Below, piece by piece: positions 1 through 8,977 of a stretch of 64,000 bases of DNA. Position 1 is the stretch's first letter. Each line of letters opens with the position of its first letter. The stretch is taken from contig NZ_JACAOA010000010.1 in the NCBI RefSeq assembly GCF_014049385.1, forward strand, positions 17,116 through 81,115, in the 5' to 3' direction. The stretch comes from Ruoffia halotolerans (GTDB lineage Bacteria > Bacillota > Bacilli > Lactobacillales > Aerococcaceae). The notes under the pieces are model-generated. The model had not been told where the DNA came from, made no database searches, and saw nothing but the letters and a program-made list of their open reading frames with translations. A program made the position numbers and the translations under genes.

Positions 1-628
1 CGACATGATTTGAAACATATTTAGCAAAATTCATTTCGTGAGTAGCAATCACCATGGTCATCCCAGTTTTAGCAACTTCCTGAAGTACTCTTAATACTTC
101 CGCAGAACGCTCAGGGTCTAATGAAGAAGTTGGCTCATCGAGTAACATCACTTGAGGTTCCAAAGCCATTGCGCGTGCAATTCCAATCCGTTGTTGTTGA
201 CCTCCAGATAATTGCATAGGGTAGTTATCGAATTTATCACCTAAGCCGACCGCTTCAATTTGTGCTTTTGCTATCGCTTCAGCTTCTTTTTTAGATTTAT
301 TTTGAACAGTGACTAGACCTTCCATTACATTTTCTAAAATCGTTTTGTTCCGGAATAAGTTATAACTTTGAAACACCATCGCTGTTTTTCTTCTTAATTG
401 GATAATATCTTTTTCACTTGCTGTTTGACAATCAACAGTCAGTCCATCAATGGTTACTTTCCCTTGATCAGCTTGTTCTAAGAAATTAATCGAGCGAAGT
501 AGGGTTGTTTTTCCTGTCCCACTTGGCCCTATTAAAGCCACGACATCACCTTGGTTGACTGTTAAATCGATTCCTTTTAAGACCTTATTGTCTCCGAATG
601 TCTTTTCAATACCTTCAACTACTAACAT
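1..628 (-). CDS. Polar amino-acid ABC transporter ATPase (3' end outside window)
   Basis: The N-terminal ~209 residues of an ATP-binding subunit of a polar amino-acid (glutamine/cystine-type) importer; the C-terminus runs off the left edge. Visible motifs are Walker [10 protein letters not shown] at about residues 34-42, the Q-loop region MVFQSYNLF, signature LSGGQQQR, Walker [13 protein letters not shown] and the switch histidine in [16 protein letters not shown] and LFxNxT are typical of the GlnQ/TcyN group. The ATG at 626-628 is preceded by a good ribosome site (AGTTAGGAGG). It is divergent from pfkA. Family assignment is secure; the substrate is not. Confidence 0.9.
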   Translation of the reverse strand, partial: MLVVEGIEKTFGDNKVLKGIDLTVNQGDVVALIGPSGTGKTTLLRSINFLEQADQGKVTIDGLTVDCQTASEKDIIQLRRKTAMVFQSYNLFRNKTILENVMEGLVTVQNKSKKEAEAIAKAQIEAVGLGDKFDNYPMQLSGGQQQRIGIARAMALEPQVMLLDEPTSSLDPERSAEVLRVLQEVAKTGMTMVIATHEMNFAKYVSNHV

Positions 629-792
629 TGCCTACCTCCTAACTCGGGCATAACCCAAGCATATCAATGTTCAATTATATGTTATTTGAAGGGAATTGTA
701 TACTGAATAGACCTAAATACTGGTATTGGGTAGAGGCGAATGGTCTGTTTTTGGCATTCGACACAAAAGGTAGCAAATGCTTTACTTTTATG

Positions 793-807
793 TGAAAGCG
801 TTGTACA
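793..807 (+). promoter_or_regulatory. Possible CcpA cre-like site upstream of pfkA
   Basis: TGAAAGCGTTGTACA lies about 105 bp before pfkA. The left half and centre match the catabolite-response consensus TGAAARCGYTTTCA; the right half has two mismatches. CcpA control of glycolytic genes is common in this order, but this call rests on sequence likeness only. Confidence 0.3.
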
Positions 808-910
808 ATAGTGTTGAATCTGTGATATTATTGTTTCTAATGAAACCTTTGATTAATCAGAATCTTAAGTTTTGTTTTACTATATGTTTTAAAGAATTTA
901 GGAGAATCAG

Positions 911-1828
911 ATGAAGCGTATTGGTGTACTAACAAGTGGGGGCGATGCTCCAGGAATGAATGCAGCCATTAACGGGATCGTTGATGAAGCGCGCAAACAT
1001 AACATCGAAGTTCGTGGTTATCTAGAGGGGTATGCTGGTTTAATCGCGAATGATTATATTGAATTGACACCTGAAGTTGTAAAACCACATCATCATGTGG
1101 GCGGAACTTTCTTAGGTACGTCAAGGTCGGAAGAATTCAAAAAAGCCGAGGTTCAAGCTGGAGTTGCTAAGCAATTAAAGCAAGATAATGTAGATGGACT
1201 AGTTGTCATTGGTGGAGATGGGTCATATCATGGTGCTTATAGTTTATCGAAACTAGGTATACAAACCATTGGGATTCCTGGAACGATTGATAATGATATT
1301 CCACTTACAGAATTAACTTTAGGCTTTAAAACTGCCATTCGAAATGTTGTTGAAACGGTTGATATTATCATGCAATCTGCGTCAAGCCATAAACATCTCT
1401 ATGGTATTGAAGTGATGGGACGTAGAGCAGGGGACCTAGCGAGATGGACCGGTCGTGCGCTAGACGCAGATGGTATCATTGCTGAACCAGGAGATTTTGA
1501 TGTGAATCTAGTAAAAGAAACCATCGAAAAATCCCAAGCTATGAATAAGCGATATCAGTTATTCATCATTGCAGAAGGTGTCATGTCAGCTCAAGAGTTT
1601 AAAGAAGTTGTCGAACGTGAGACAGGATATCCAATTCATCCATTATTACTTGGTCATATCCAACGAGGTGGAAATCCAGTTGCCGAGGATCGGATTTTAG
1701 GTTTAGATTTTGGAGAACACGCAGTTGCTTTGTTAAGAGAAGGAAAGACGGAGCGTTGCACAGCGGTTATAGATAATAAAGTAACAGATGTAAGTTTTGA
1801 AGAAACATTCGCATTAATAGAAAAATAA
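911..1828 (+). CDS. pfkA: ATP-dependent 6-phosphofructokinase
   Basis: Phosphorylates fructose-6-phosphate to fructose-1,6-bisphosphate in glycolysis. Motifs: GGDAPGMN (10-17), GTSRS with R72, GGDGSYHG (101-108), PGTIDND (123-129) with the catalytic base D127, MGRRAG (169-174), AEG with E222, and GHIQRGG with H249 and R252. Numbering coincides with E. coli PfkA throughout. Two residues differ from the canonical enzyme: positions 162 and 243, arginines that contact the substrate phosphate from the neighbouring subunit, are both histidine here. At 305 residues it is slightly short (usual about 319). ATG follows TTTAGGAG. Transketolase begins 23 bp downstream, so the two are probably co-transcribed. 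Confidence 0.93.
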   Translation: MKRIGVLTSGGDAPGMNAAINGIVDEARKHNIEVRGYLEGYAGLIANDYIELTPEVVKPHHHVGGTFLGTSRSEEFKKAEVQAGVAKQLKQDNVDGLVVIGGDGSYHGAYSLSKLGIQTIGIPGTIDNDIPLTELTLGFKTAIRNVVETVDIIMQSASSHKHLYGIEVMGRRAGDLARWTGRALDADGIIAEPGDFDVNLVKETIEKSQAMNKRYQLFIIAEGVMSAQEFKEVVERETGYPIHPLLLGHIQRGGNPVAEDRILGLDFGEHAVALLREGKTERCTAVIDNKVTDVSFEETFALIEK

Positions 1829-1851
1829 AAATAATTCTTTGGAGGAATATA

Positions 1852-3852
1852 ATGTTTAACGAAAAAGATTTAGTAGCGGTAAATACATTACGTGCTTTAA
1901 GTGTGGAACAAGTTGAGAAGGCAAATTCTGGTCACCCTGGTTTACCAATGGGTGCGGCTCCAATGGCCTATGCTTTATGGGCAGGTCATTTAAATGTGAA
2001 CCCAGAGTTATCTGATTGGCCAAACCGAGACCGTTTCGTGTTATCTGCAGGTCATGGTTCAGCTTTACTTTACAGTTTATTACATATGAGTGGTTTTGAT
2101 GTAACGATTGATGACTTAAAAGACTTCCGTCAATTAAACGGTCGCACACCAGGGCATCCTGAATACCGTCATACAGATGGCGTTGAAGCAACAACCGGTC
2201 CTTTAGGACAAGGAATTGCACAAGCTGTAGGGATGGCAATGGCAGAGCAACATACTGCAGCTGTCTACAATACAGATGAGCATCAAGTTATTGATCACTA
2301 CACTTATACATTAGTTGGTGACGGGGACTTAATGGAAGGAATTAGTTACGAAGCGATTTCTTACGCTGGTCGTCAACAATTAGATAAATTAATCGTATTA
2401 TACGATTCAAACGATATCTCATTAGATGGTGACTTAGACAAAGCCTTCAATGAAGATATTAAAGGACGTTTTGAATCAGCGAACTGGAACTACTTACGTG
2501 TGGAAGATGGAAATAACTTAGACGATATCTCAAACGCGATTCAAAAAGCAAAAGAAAACAAAGGAAAACCAACTTTAATCGAGATTAAAACAATCATTGG
2601 TTACGGTTCACCACAACAAGGAACAGCAAATACACATGGTAACCCATTAGGTGCTGACAACTGGACAGCAACACGTGAAGTTTATGGATGGACTCATGAA
2701 GCGTTTGATGTGCCAACAGAAGCACAAGAATTATTCGATGAAAAAGTAAAAAATCGTGGTAAAGAAGCTTATAATGCATGGTTAGAAGTATTCAATGCCT
2801 ATAAAGAAGCTAATCCAGAGAAAGCTAAAGCCTTTGAACAAGGATTCAACGGACATCTTGCAGAAGACTATGCCGCTAACTTAGAATATAAAGGTACAGA
2901 CGCTAACGCTGAAGCAAGTCGTGCTTCGAGTGGTGCTGCTATTCAAGGTCTTGCTGAGAAAGTACCTTTCCTATGGGGTGGATCAGCTGACTTATCAGGA
3001 TCTAACAAAACGATGATCGATTCAGACGCGGATTTCATGCCAGAAAACCGTGCAGGAAGAAACATTTGGTTCGGTGTGCGTGAATTCGCGATGGCAGCCA
3101 TGATGAACGGGATTGCTTTACACGGTGGAACTAAAGTATACGCTGGAACGTTCTTCGTATTCACGGACTACTTAAAGGCAGCAGTACGACTATCAGCACT
3201 ATCTAACTTACCAGTAACTTATGTCATGACACACGACTCTGTAGCAGTAGGGGAAGATGGTCCAACTCATGAGCCAATCGAACACTTAGCAGCGTTCCGT
3301 GCAATGCCTAACCTAAACTTAATTCGACCAGCCGATGTGAATGAGACATATGCTGCATGGAAAGTAGCAGTTGAATCAGAAGACCGTCCAACAATGTTAG
3401 TTCTATCACGTCAAAACTTACCAGTTCTTGAAGGATCTAAGGAATTAGCTGAAGAAGGCGTTCGTAAAGGTGGTTATGTCATCTCACCAAGTGAAGGTGA
3501 AACACCCGAAGGTATCTTAATCGCTACTGGTTCTGAAGTTAGCTTAGCTGTAGAAGCACAAGCAAAATTAAAAGAACAAGGTGTTGATGTATCTGTTGTA
3601 TCATTACCAGCTCAAAACTTATTCGATGAGCAATCAGCAGAATACAAAGAAAGTGTTCTACCTAAAGCCGTACGTAACCGTATGTCCATCGAAATGGGCT
3701 CAACATTTGGTTGGGAACGTTACATTGGTTTAGACGGGGTAGCTCTAGGTATTGACCGTTTTGGTGCATCAGGTCCAGGCAACGAAGTAATTGAATACTT
3801 TGGCTTTACTGCGGATAATGTGGCAGCTAAGTATACTGAAGCGTTTAAATAA
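1852..3852 (+). CDS. tkt: Transketolase
   Basis: Thiamine-diphosphate enzyme that moves two-carbon ketol units in the pentose phosphate pathway. The 666-residue length is normal. The cofactor motif GDGDLMEG is at residues 156-163; SAGHGS (65-70), TTGPLGQG (114-121) and the later [15 protein letters not shown] block are typical of the family. The ATG follows TTTGGAGG. It lies 23 bp after pfkA, pairing upper glycolysis with the non-oxidative pentose pathway, and ends at a hairpin terminator. Codon use is strongly biased (TTA, GGT, GAA), as expected for a highly expressed gene. Confidence 0.95.
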   Translation: MFNEKDLVAVNTLRALSVEQVEKANSGHPGLPMGAAPMAYALWAGHLNVNPELSDWPNRDRFVLSAGHGSALLYSLLHMSGFDVTIDDLKDFRQLNGRTPGHPEYRHTDGVEATTGPLGQGIAQAVGMAMAEQHTAAVYNTDEHQVIDHYTYTLVGDGDLMEGISYEAISYAGRQQLDKLIVLYDSNDISLDGDLDKAFNEDIKGRFESANWNYLRVEDGNNLDDISNAIQKAKENKGKPTLIEIKTIIGYGSPQQGTANTHGNPLGADNWTATREVYGWTHEAFDVPTEAQELFDEKVKNRGKEAYNAWLEVFNAYKEANPEKAKAFEQGFNGHLAEDYAANLEYKGTDANAEASRASSGAAIQGLAEKVPFLWGGSADLSGSNKTMIDSDADFMPENRAGRNIWFGVREFAMAAMMNGIALHGGTKVYAGTFFVFTDYLKAAVRLSALSNLPVTYVMTHDSVAVGEDGPTHEPIEHLAAFRAMPNLNLIRPADVNETYAAWKVAVESEDRPTMLVLSRQNLPVLEGSKELAEEGVRKGGYVISPSEGETPEGILIATGSEVSLAVEAQAKLKEQGVDVSVVSLPAQNLFDEQSAEYKESVLPKAVRNRMSIEMGSTFGWERYIGLDGVALGIDRFGASGPGNEVIEYFGFTADNVAAKYTEAFK

Positions 3853-3892
3853 TTGATAAAATTAGTTAGAAAAACAGTTAATTTATATTCAT

Positions 3893-3937
3893 CCATCAAA
3901 GTAGATAGTATTAAAGCTTACTACTTTGATGGGTTTT
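3893..3937 (+). terminator. Intrinsic terminator after tkt
   Basis: CCATCAAAGTAG (3893-3904) pairs with CTACTTTGATGG (3921-3932), followed by GTTTTATT. It closes the pfkA-tkt transcript just before the SorC-family gene. Confidence 0.8.
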
Positions 3938-3955
3938 ATTATGTGAGGGGAAAAT

Positions 3956-4900
3956 ATGGAGAAAATCGGTGAAAATGAAATTGTGAAAATTGCGACGATG
4001 TACTATGAAGAAGGAATGACTCAATCAGAAATCGCCCGCAAAAGAGGGGTATCCAGATCCTTAATCTCCAAAATTATCGTCGAAGCAAAAAGAGATGGTA
4101 TTGTAGAAATCGTCATCAATAGTAGCAGTGTTTACACTGCTAAATTAGAACGTGAATTAGAGGAAAAATATCAATTAAAAAATGCCATCGTCATTGATAC
4201 TTTTAACTTAAATAAGGATGAGATAAAAAAAATTGCCAGCCAACAAGCAGGCCTATACTTGAAGAAAATAGCACCTCAATATAAGAAGATTGGGTTATCT
4301 TGGGGGAATTCCTTACGCGGATTAGTGGATTCATTTCCTTATACTAATCATCAAGAAGCAACAATTCTTCCTTTAATCGGGGGGTTAAGTGATGATTACT
4401 TTGATATCCAATCGAACCAATTGAGCTATGATCTAGCACGAAAGATGCGTGCAAAAGCTAAATATCTCTACTCACCGGCCTTGGTCTCGAACCCTTTGAT
4501 CCGAGAAGAATTAAGTAATAATAATGCCATTCAAAGTATTCTCGAGGCAGGAAAAGAAGTTGACCTTGCGTTGATTGGTATCTCAAGTCTCGATCAAGAG
4601 AGTAATATGAGACGACTTGGCTTTTTAAGTGAAGAAGATGTCGTTGATCTAAGAAGGCATAATGCAGTTGGAGTTATTAACTCACGTTTCTATGATAGTG
4701 AGGGGAATGAAACAGCGAATGATATTAACAAGAAAGTTATTGGGCTAAACTTGGAAGATATGAAGAAGATTCCTGATGTGATGACGGTTGTGTATGGTGA
4801 TCAGAAGGTCGATGCGATACGGGTGGCGCTTGAAAGTGGCCTGTTAAATATTATCGTGACGACAGATACGATTGCGGAAGGGGTGTTGGGGGCTAATTGA
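3956..4900 (+). CDS. SorC/DeoR-type sugar-binding transcriptional regulator
   Basis: A 314-residue regulator. The N-terminal helix-turn-helix is at about residues 19-42 (TQSEIARKRGVSRSLISKII), followed by a SorC-type sugar-phosphate-binding domain; LGLSWGNSLRG-like and PLIGGL segments and the C-terminal TVVYGDQKVDAIRVAL...VTTDTIAEG block are characteristic. Such proteins sense phosphorylated sugars. ATG at 3956 follows GAGGGG. It stands alone between terminators, directly downstream of pfkA-tkt, so control of a pentose or glycolytic gene is possible but not shown. Family call secure, effector unknown. Confidence 0.88.
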   Translation: MEKIGENEIVKIATMYYEEGMTQSEIARKRGVSRSLISKIIVEAKRDGIVEIVINSSSVYTAKLERELEEKYQLKNAIVIDTFNLNKDEIKKIASQQAGLYLKKIAPQYKKIGLSWGNSLRGLVDSFPYTNHQEATILPLIGGLSDDYFDIQSNQLSYDLARKMRAKAKYLYSPALVSNPLIREELSNNNAIQSILEAGKEVDLALIGISSLDQESNMRRLGFLSEEDVVDLRRHNAVGVINSRFYDSEGNETANDINKKVIGLNLEDMKKIPDVMTVVYGDQKVDAIRVALESGLLNIIVTTDTIAEGVLGAN

Positions 4901-5043
4901 GTATATATTATAATATTTAATCATAACGTTAGGTACGTAGCTTGAGGAAAAGCACCTTTATTACTTCATTTATAACCAAGAAACTAAGATCATGTCTTGA
5001 TGTATAGTCTATGATTTTTATTAAAGATAAAGTAAAATATATT

Positions 5044-5088
5044 AAAAGACGGATAAACATTGTCTTGATAATGTCTATCCGTCTTTTT
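5044..5088. terminator. Bidirectional terminator between convergent genes
   Basis: AAAAGACGGATA (5044-5055) pairs with TATCCGTCTTTTT (5076-5088), with a further ACAT/ATGT pairing inside. An A-run on the left and a T-run on the right let it work for both the SorC gene and the minus-strand membrane gene. Confidence 0.85.
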
Positions 5089-5110
5089 GTGTACTTTTAA
5101 AATAAGTATT

Positions 5111-5623
5111 TTAGTGAGTTTTTAACTGAAATTCCTGATTCTGTATTTCCACTATATCTGAAACACCTATTTCTTTGAAAAAACTTATAATATTATCTTC
5201 ACTTACATTCTCTGGAAATCTAAAAGTAAAGAAGGCCCCACTTCTGTATCCTCGTTTACGTCTCGATTCACTACCTTTTGAGTAAAAAGACAAGAAAATA
5301 TTTTTGTTGTTTAAAGAAAACATCTCAATCTTTTCATATTTACTATTGGAACCATCTAAAATACCAAAGCGAGCGACACCATCTTTTGTTAATCCTTCTG
5401 GGAGGAGTCCGTAAGTAATAATCAGAATCGACACGGAGAATAAAATCGTTAAGAACTTAAACTCATTGGTCCAAAACATTACTATAACGCCAATGGAGAT
5501 TAGCAGACTTAAAATTGCTTTGATTTTACTGAATTGTGTTTTTATAATAATATTTCTAGAATTCATTACTTGAAGAATAATAAAAATAACAATTAGTAGT
5601 GGTCCTAAGAAATTGTCTAACAT
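5111..5623 (-). CDS. Small membrane protein of unknown function
   Basis: About 170 residues if started at the ATG at 5621-5623 (MLDNFLGPLLIVIF). An upstream ATG at 5702-5704 would add 27 residues, but that part is antisense to a remnant coding segment on the plus strand, so I chose the inner start. Neither start has a convincing ribosome site, so the gene may itself be cut at its 5' end. There are three hydrophobic segments (around 7-20, 38-52 and 56-75 of the short form), then a soluble tail with the basic run SRRKRGYRSGAFFTFRFP. No confident family; it recalls small DUF5673-like membrane proteins. Confidence 0.5.
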   Translation of the reverse strand: MLDNFLGPLLIVIFIILQVMNSRNIIIKTQFSKIKAILSLLISIGVIVMFWTNEFKFLTILFSVSILIITYGLLPEGLTKDGVARFGILDGSNSKYEKIEMFSLNNKNIFLSFYSKGSESRRKRGYRSGAFFTFRFPENVSEDNIISFFKEIGVSDIVEIQNQEFQLKTH

Positions 5624-5761
5624 CAATCTGAATATGAAATTATTAGATTGAAAGACCTTATGGAAAATAATAACGTACCATATCGCCTGATTGGTAAAGA
5701 GCATTATGCTTTACTAGACGGAGAACAAGTCTTAGGAAAAGCGTTGCAATTGATGAAATAA
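5621..5761 (+). pseudogene. 3' remnant of an unidentified gene
   Basis: An open plus-strand frame reading HQSEYEIIRLKDLMENNNVP, then YRLIGKEHYALLDGEQVLGK, then ALQLMK and TAA at 5759-5761. Its composition is protein-like and its end is followed by a hairpin. The frame is closed upstream by TAA at 5618. I read it as the C-terminal stub of a gene lost by deletion or displaced by the membrane gene. I do not recognise the family. Confidence 0.4.
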
Positions 5762-5796
5762 GTAAAATTAAAAGGAGTTAGCTAATAGTGAGATAA

Positions 5797-5834
5797 CCCC
5801 CAGAAGTTAGGCTTAATAATCTACCTTCTGGGGG
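5797..5834. terminator. Hairpin, probable terminator
   Basis: CCCCCAGAAG (5797-5806) pairs with CTTCTGGGGG (5825-5834). There is no good T-run on either side, so it may be a terminator for galM (minus) or a stabilising 3' structure for the remnant gene. Confidence 0.5.
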
Positions 5835-5852
5835 CTCTTACTCTTACTCCTT

Positions 5853-6881
5853 CTAATAAACTAACCTATAAGTCGTTGTGCTTTCAAAAGGGGTGTCTTT
5901 TCTTAGTATATCATTACCAAAGCCTGCATGATTAATGGCATCGGGTATAGTTTGGGTCTCGAGTGTGATGGCAGCGTATGGTTGTAATTCTTCGCCCCAG
6001 ATTTTCATAGGAGGCTCAACAACGTTATGGGTGTACACAACCACAGCATCACGATCTGTAGATACTTCAATGTGGCGTTGAAGTTCAGGTACTGACAGTA
6101 CAATCGGTGTTTTCGAAGCGCCATGATTTATCACAAAAGGATGATCAAAGCCATTTTTTAATTTAACTTGGTCATCTACCATATTGAATAAGTCTCCAAT
6201 TAGCTTCCCTTCACGAACATCAAAGGCTGTTCCCTCTACTGAGCTTAATTCCCCAACAGGGGTGCCATCCACTTTAACAGGCACGTAAGTATCGGCATCA
6301 ATCTTGAGTTTATGGTTCAAGATTGTCTGAGCGTGAGAACCATTCAAGTTAAAGTACACGTGGTTCGTTGGGTTGAATAAGGTATCTTTGTCTGAAGTTG
6401 CCTTAAAGGTCACTGACCAACTATTATCGACAGAATATGTATGAATTACTTGTGCCTTTAAGTTTCCTGGGAAGCCATTTTCACCATCTTGATCTAAGAG
6501 GCTAAAGATAATTTGAATAGACTCTTCTTTATCATTGATCTCATAGTCCCAACGCTTTAAGTCAAAGCCGTTAGGTCCACCATGAAGGTGATTCTCACTT
6601 TCGTTTAACGGTAGTTGATAGTCGGTGCCATCAATAGAGAATGAGCCAGCACTGATTCTTCCAGCGATGCGACCAATTGAAGCACCGTAATAGTAGCCTT
6701 CACCTAATTGAGCATCTTGTGAGTTATCAAAACCCAAGATTAAGTTGTCTGAACCAAGTAGCCATTGATTAATTCGAGCACCCAAATTAGTGAATGAGAT
6801 AGTAACATCCTTATTATTAATTTGGATCAAGTCATAGTCGATACCATTGAGTGTGCCATATGGAATAATTGAATATTTCAT
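5853..6881 (-). CDS. galM: Aldose 1-epimerase (galactose mutarotase)
   Basis: Interconverts the beta and alpha anomers of galactose so that galactokinase can act. The 342-residue length is normal. Family landmarks are the GARINQW opening, NHLHGGPNGFD near residue 100, NPTNHVYFNLNG around 170 with the catalytic histidine, GFDHPFVI, and the C-terminal AITLETQTIPDAINH containing the catalytic glutamate. The ATG at 6879-6881 follows AGAGGAG. It shares a minus-strand unit with the acetyltransferase and is divergent from galKTE, so the two units probably share a control region. Confidence 0.92.
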   Translation of the reverse strand: MKYSIIPYGTLNGIDYDLIQINNKDVTISFTNLGARINQWLLGSDNLILGFDNSQDAQLGEGYYYGASIGRIAGRISAGSFSIDGTDYQLPLNESENHLHGGPNGFDLKRWDYEINDKEESIQIIFSLLDQDGENGFPGNLKAQVIHTYSVDNSWSVTFKATSDKDTLFNPTNHVYFNLNGSHAQTILNHKLKIDADTYVPVKVDGTPVGELSSVEGTAFDVREGKLIGDLFNMVDDQVKLKNGFDHPFVINHGASKTPIVLSVPELQRHIEVSTDRDAVVVYTHNVVEPPMKIWGEELQPYAAITLETQTIPDAINHAGFGNDILRKDTPFESTTTYRLVY

Positions 6882-6911
6882 CGTATTAAATCTCCTCTTT
6901 CTATCTTATAA

Positions 6912-7469
6912 TTAAATATCTTTGACAATTTTACACGGTGTTCCAAATGCGAGGACATTCTCTGGAATATCCTTCGTAACGATACTTCCTGCGCCAATAA
7001 CACTGTTCTCTCCGATAGTTACTCCTGGAAAGATTGTTACATTAGCCCCAATCCAAACATTTTTGCCAACCATGACCGGTCGATTGAACTGAGCATGGCT
7101 AAGGCGTTCTTTAGGATCGATAGGATGTGAAGCGGTAATGATGGTGACATTTGGTCCAATCATCGTGTTATCACCAATCTCTACGTGAGTGTCGTCGACA
7201 AGGGTCAAGCTAAAGTTAATATAGACACCATCACCAATATAAGTATTCTTGCCCCAATTCGCATGAAGCGGTGGCTCAATGTAAGAATTTTCTCCTATAC
7301 TTCCTAATAACTTCGATAATATTAAAGATTTTTCTTGAGTTTTACTTGGTAAGGTATGGTTGAACTGGAATAATAAGTCACGGTATTTGGCTTGTTCTTG
7401 TAATGTTTCTTGATTTTCGGTATATACTTCTCCCGAGTGCATCTTTTCGTAAATTTCATTTGTATTCAT
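6912..7469 (-). CDS. Sugar O-acetyltransferase (LacA/Maa type)
   Basis: A 185-residue left-handed beta-helix acetyltransferase that uses acetyl-CoA to acetylate galactosides or maltose. An N-terminal Maa-type cap (residues 1-60, NEIYEKMHSGEVYTEN) is followed by hexapeptide repeats. The active-site histidine lies in ITASHPIDP (about residues 110-118), with VWIGANVTIFPGVTIGENSVIGAGS after it. The ATG follows AAAGGA. Its position 30 bp upstream of galM in the galactose island suggests a galactoside detoxification role like E. coli LacA. The exact acceptor cannot be told from sequence. Confidence 0.85.
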   Translation of the reverse strand: MNTNEIYEKMHSGEVYTENQETLQEQAKYRDLLFQFNHTLPSKTQEKSLILSKLLGSIGENSYIEPPLHANWGKNTYIGDGVYINFSLTLVDDTHVEIGDNTMIGPNVTIITASHPIDPKERLSHAQFNRPVMVGKNVWIGANVTIFPGVTIGENSVIGAGSIVTKDIPENVLAFGTPCKIVKDI

Positions 7470-7663
7470 AAAAGAGTCCTTTCTGTTTTAGATATTGATC
7501 CAAGTTACCTAAAATGTATCATTATTTAGATTGTATTTTTAAGTCTAAGTTCTTATTATACTTTGTTTCAAATTAAAAATACTGTTATATAAGCATTTCG
7601 AACTATTATTTGTGAAAACAAAAAATAAAAACACTTAAAAATTAATGATGATAATATGGATAG

Positions 7664-7695
7664 ATGTGTTATAATTTTAATTGAAAACGTTTAAC
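7664..7695 (+). promoter_or_regulatory. galK promoter with overlapping operator
   Basis: An extended -10 element TGTTATAAT (7667-7675) has no good -35. Immediately downstream, at the expected start site, lies ATTGAAAACGTTTAAC (7680-7695) with central AAACGTTT, a LacI/GalR/CcpA-type operator. The same 16-mer with one change occurs inverted before the sugar-binding protein gene at 14914-14929. A repressor bound here would block initiation. Confidence 0.6.
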
Positions 7696-7775
7696 TTAAC
7701 AAGAGGGGATAATTCTTTTTAGTAATTTATTCTAAAGAGGGTGTCGCAAGGTAAGTATATACATGGAGGTAGTTT

Positions 7776-8957
7776 ATGAATAAAGAAATGATTAACAAGC
7801 TTGAAGGACGCTTTGAGGAAGTGTTTAATGTTCAATCAACAGCTCAATATTTTTCGCCGGGGCGTGTTAATTTAATAGGAGAACACGTCGATTATAATGG
7901 TGGGCATGTATTGCCATGTGCGATTACACAAGGAACCATTGGATTAGTTAAACTGCGTGATGATAAAACAGTCAATTGTCTATCAGAAAACTTTGAGGAC
8001 TTGGGTGTTATATCTTTTAATCTAGATGAAGAAATCGTCTTCGAAAAAGTTGATAATTGGGTAAATTATGTCAAAGGTGTAATTAAATATCTCAAAGAAG
8101 CAGGACATTCAATAGATCAAGGTTTTGACTTATTAATTTTTGGTGATATTCCTAATGGAGCGGGACTTTCTTCATCTGCATCATTAGAGTTATTAATCGG
8201 TGTGCTACTGGAAGGTGAATTCAACTTAGACCTAGAGCGCATTGATCTCATTAAGACGGGTCAAAAAGTTGAAAATGAGTTCATCGGATTGAACACTGGA
8301 ATTATGGATCAGTTTGCAATTGGAATGGGGCAAGCAGATAACGCTATTTACTTAGATGTCAACACGTTGGAGTATACTTTAGTGCCTGCTGATTTTGGGG
8401 ATAATGTAATTTTAATTATGAATACAAACAAACGTCGTGAACTTGCTGAATCCAAATACAATCAACGTCGTTCTGAATGTGAAGCAGCTTTAAAAGAGTT
8501 ACAGACGAAGTTAGACATTCACACCTTAGGCGATTTATCAAACGAGGAATTTGATGCGAATCAAGCGCTAATTTCGCAAGAAAACTTATTAAAACGAGCA
8601 CGTCATGCAGTCTATGAAAATACAAGAACGCAACAAGCGGTTGAACTATTAAGAGCGAATCAACTCGAAGAGTTTGGGGATTTATTGAATCAATCTCATA
8701 TTAGCTTGCGAGATGATTATGATGTAACCGGCAAAGAATTAGATGCCTTAGTGCAAGCAGCCTGGAATCAAACAGGGGTACTCGGAGCGCGCATGACAGG
8801 CGCTGGTATGGGAGGTTGTGCAATTGCTTTAATCAACAAAGACAAAGTCAATGATGCTATCGAGAAAATTGGCCAACAATACAAGGATCTGATTGGCTAT
8901 GAAGCGAGTTTTTATGTAGCTGAAGTTGGCGATGGTGCCAAAAAATTACAAGTATAG
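7776..8957 (+). CDS. galK: Galactokinase
   Basis: Phosphorylates alpha-D-galactose to galactose-1-phosphate, the first step of the Leloir pathway. 393 residues, standard length. GHMP-kinase motifs: [17 protein letters not shown] (27-43) with the galactokinase signature, [12 protein letters not shown] loop (128-136), NTGIMDQFA with the catalytic aspartate, and the C-terminal [13 protein letters not shown] motif. The ATG follows CATGGAGG. galT begins 20 bp downstream and galE overlaps galT, so galKTE is one operon. Confidence 0.96.
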   Translation: MNKEMINKLEGRFEEVFNVQSTAQYFSPGRVNLIGEHVDYNGGHVLPCAITQGTIGLVKLRDDKTVNCLSENFEDLGVISFNLDEEIVFEKVDNWVNYVKGVIKYLKEAGHSIDQGFDLLIFGDIPNGAGLSSSASLELLIGVLLEGEFNLDLERIDLIKTGQKVENEFIGLNTGIMDQFAIGMGQADNAIYLDVNTLEYTLVPADFGDNVILIMNTNKRRELAESKYNQRRSECEAALKELQTKLDIHTLGDLSNEEFDANQALISQENLLKRARHAVYENTRTQQAVELLRANQLEEFGDLLNQSHISLRDDYDVTGKELDALVQAAWNQTGVLGARMTGAGMGGCAIALINKDKVNDAIEKIGQQYKDLIGYEASFYVAEVGDGAKKLQV

Positions 8958-8977
8958 CTATTTGGAGGAGGAATATT

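Noticed and set aside
1856..2239. Antisense open frames across tkt, groEL, tsaD, sufB and other strongly biased genes
   Set aside because: They mirror conserved genes on the other strand, lack ribosome sites and have no recognisable protein features.
5624..5704. Upstream ATG extension of the membrane protein at 5111
   Set aside because: The extra 27 codons are antisense to a protein-like stub on the plus strand and have no ribosome site.
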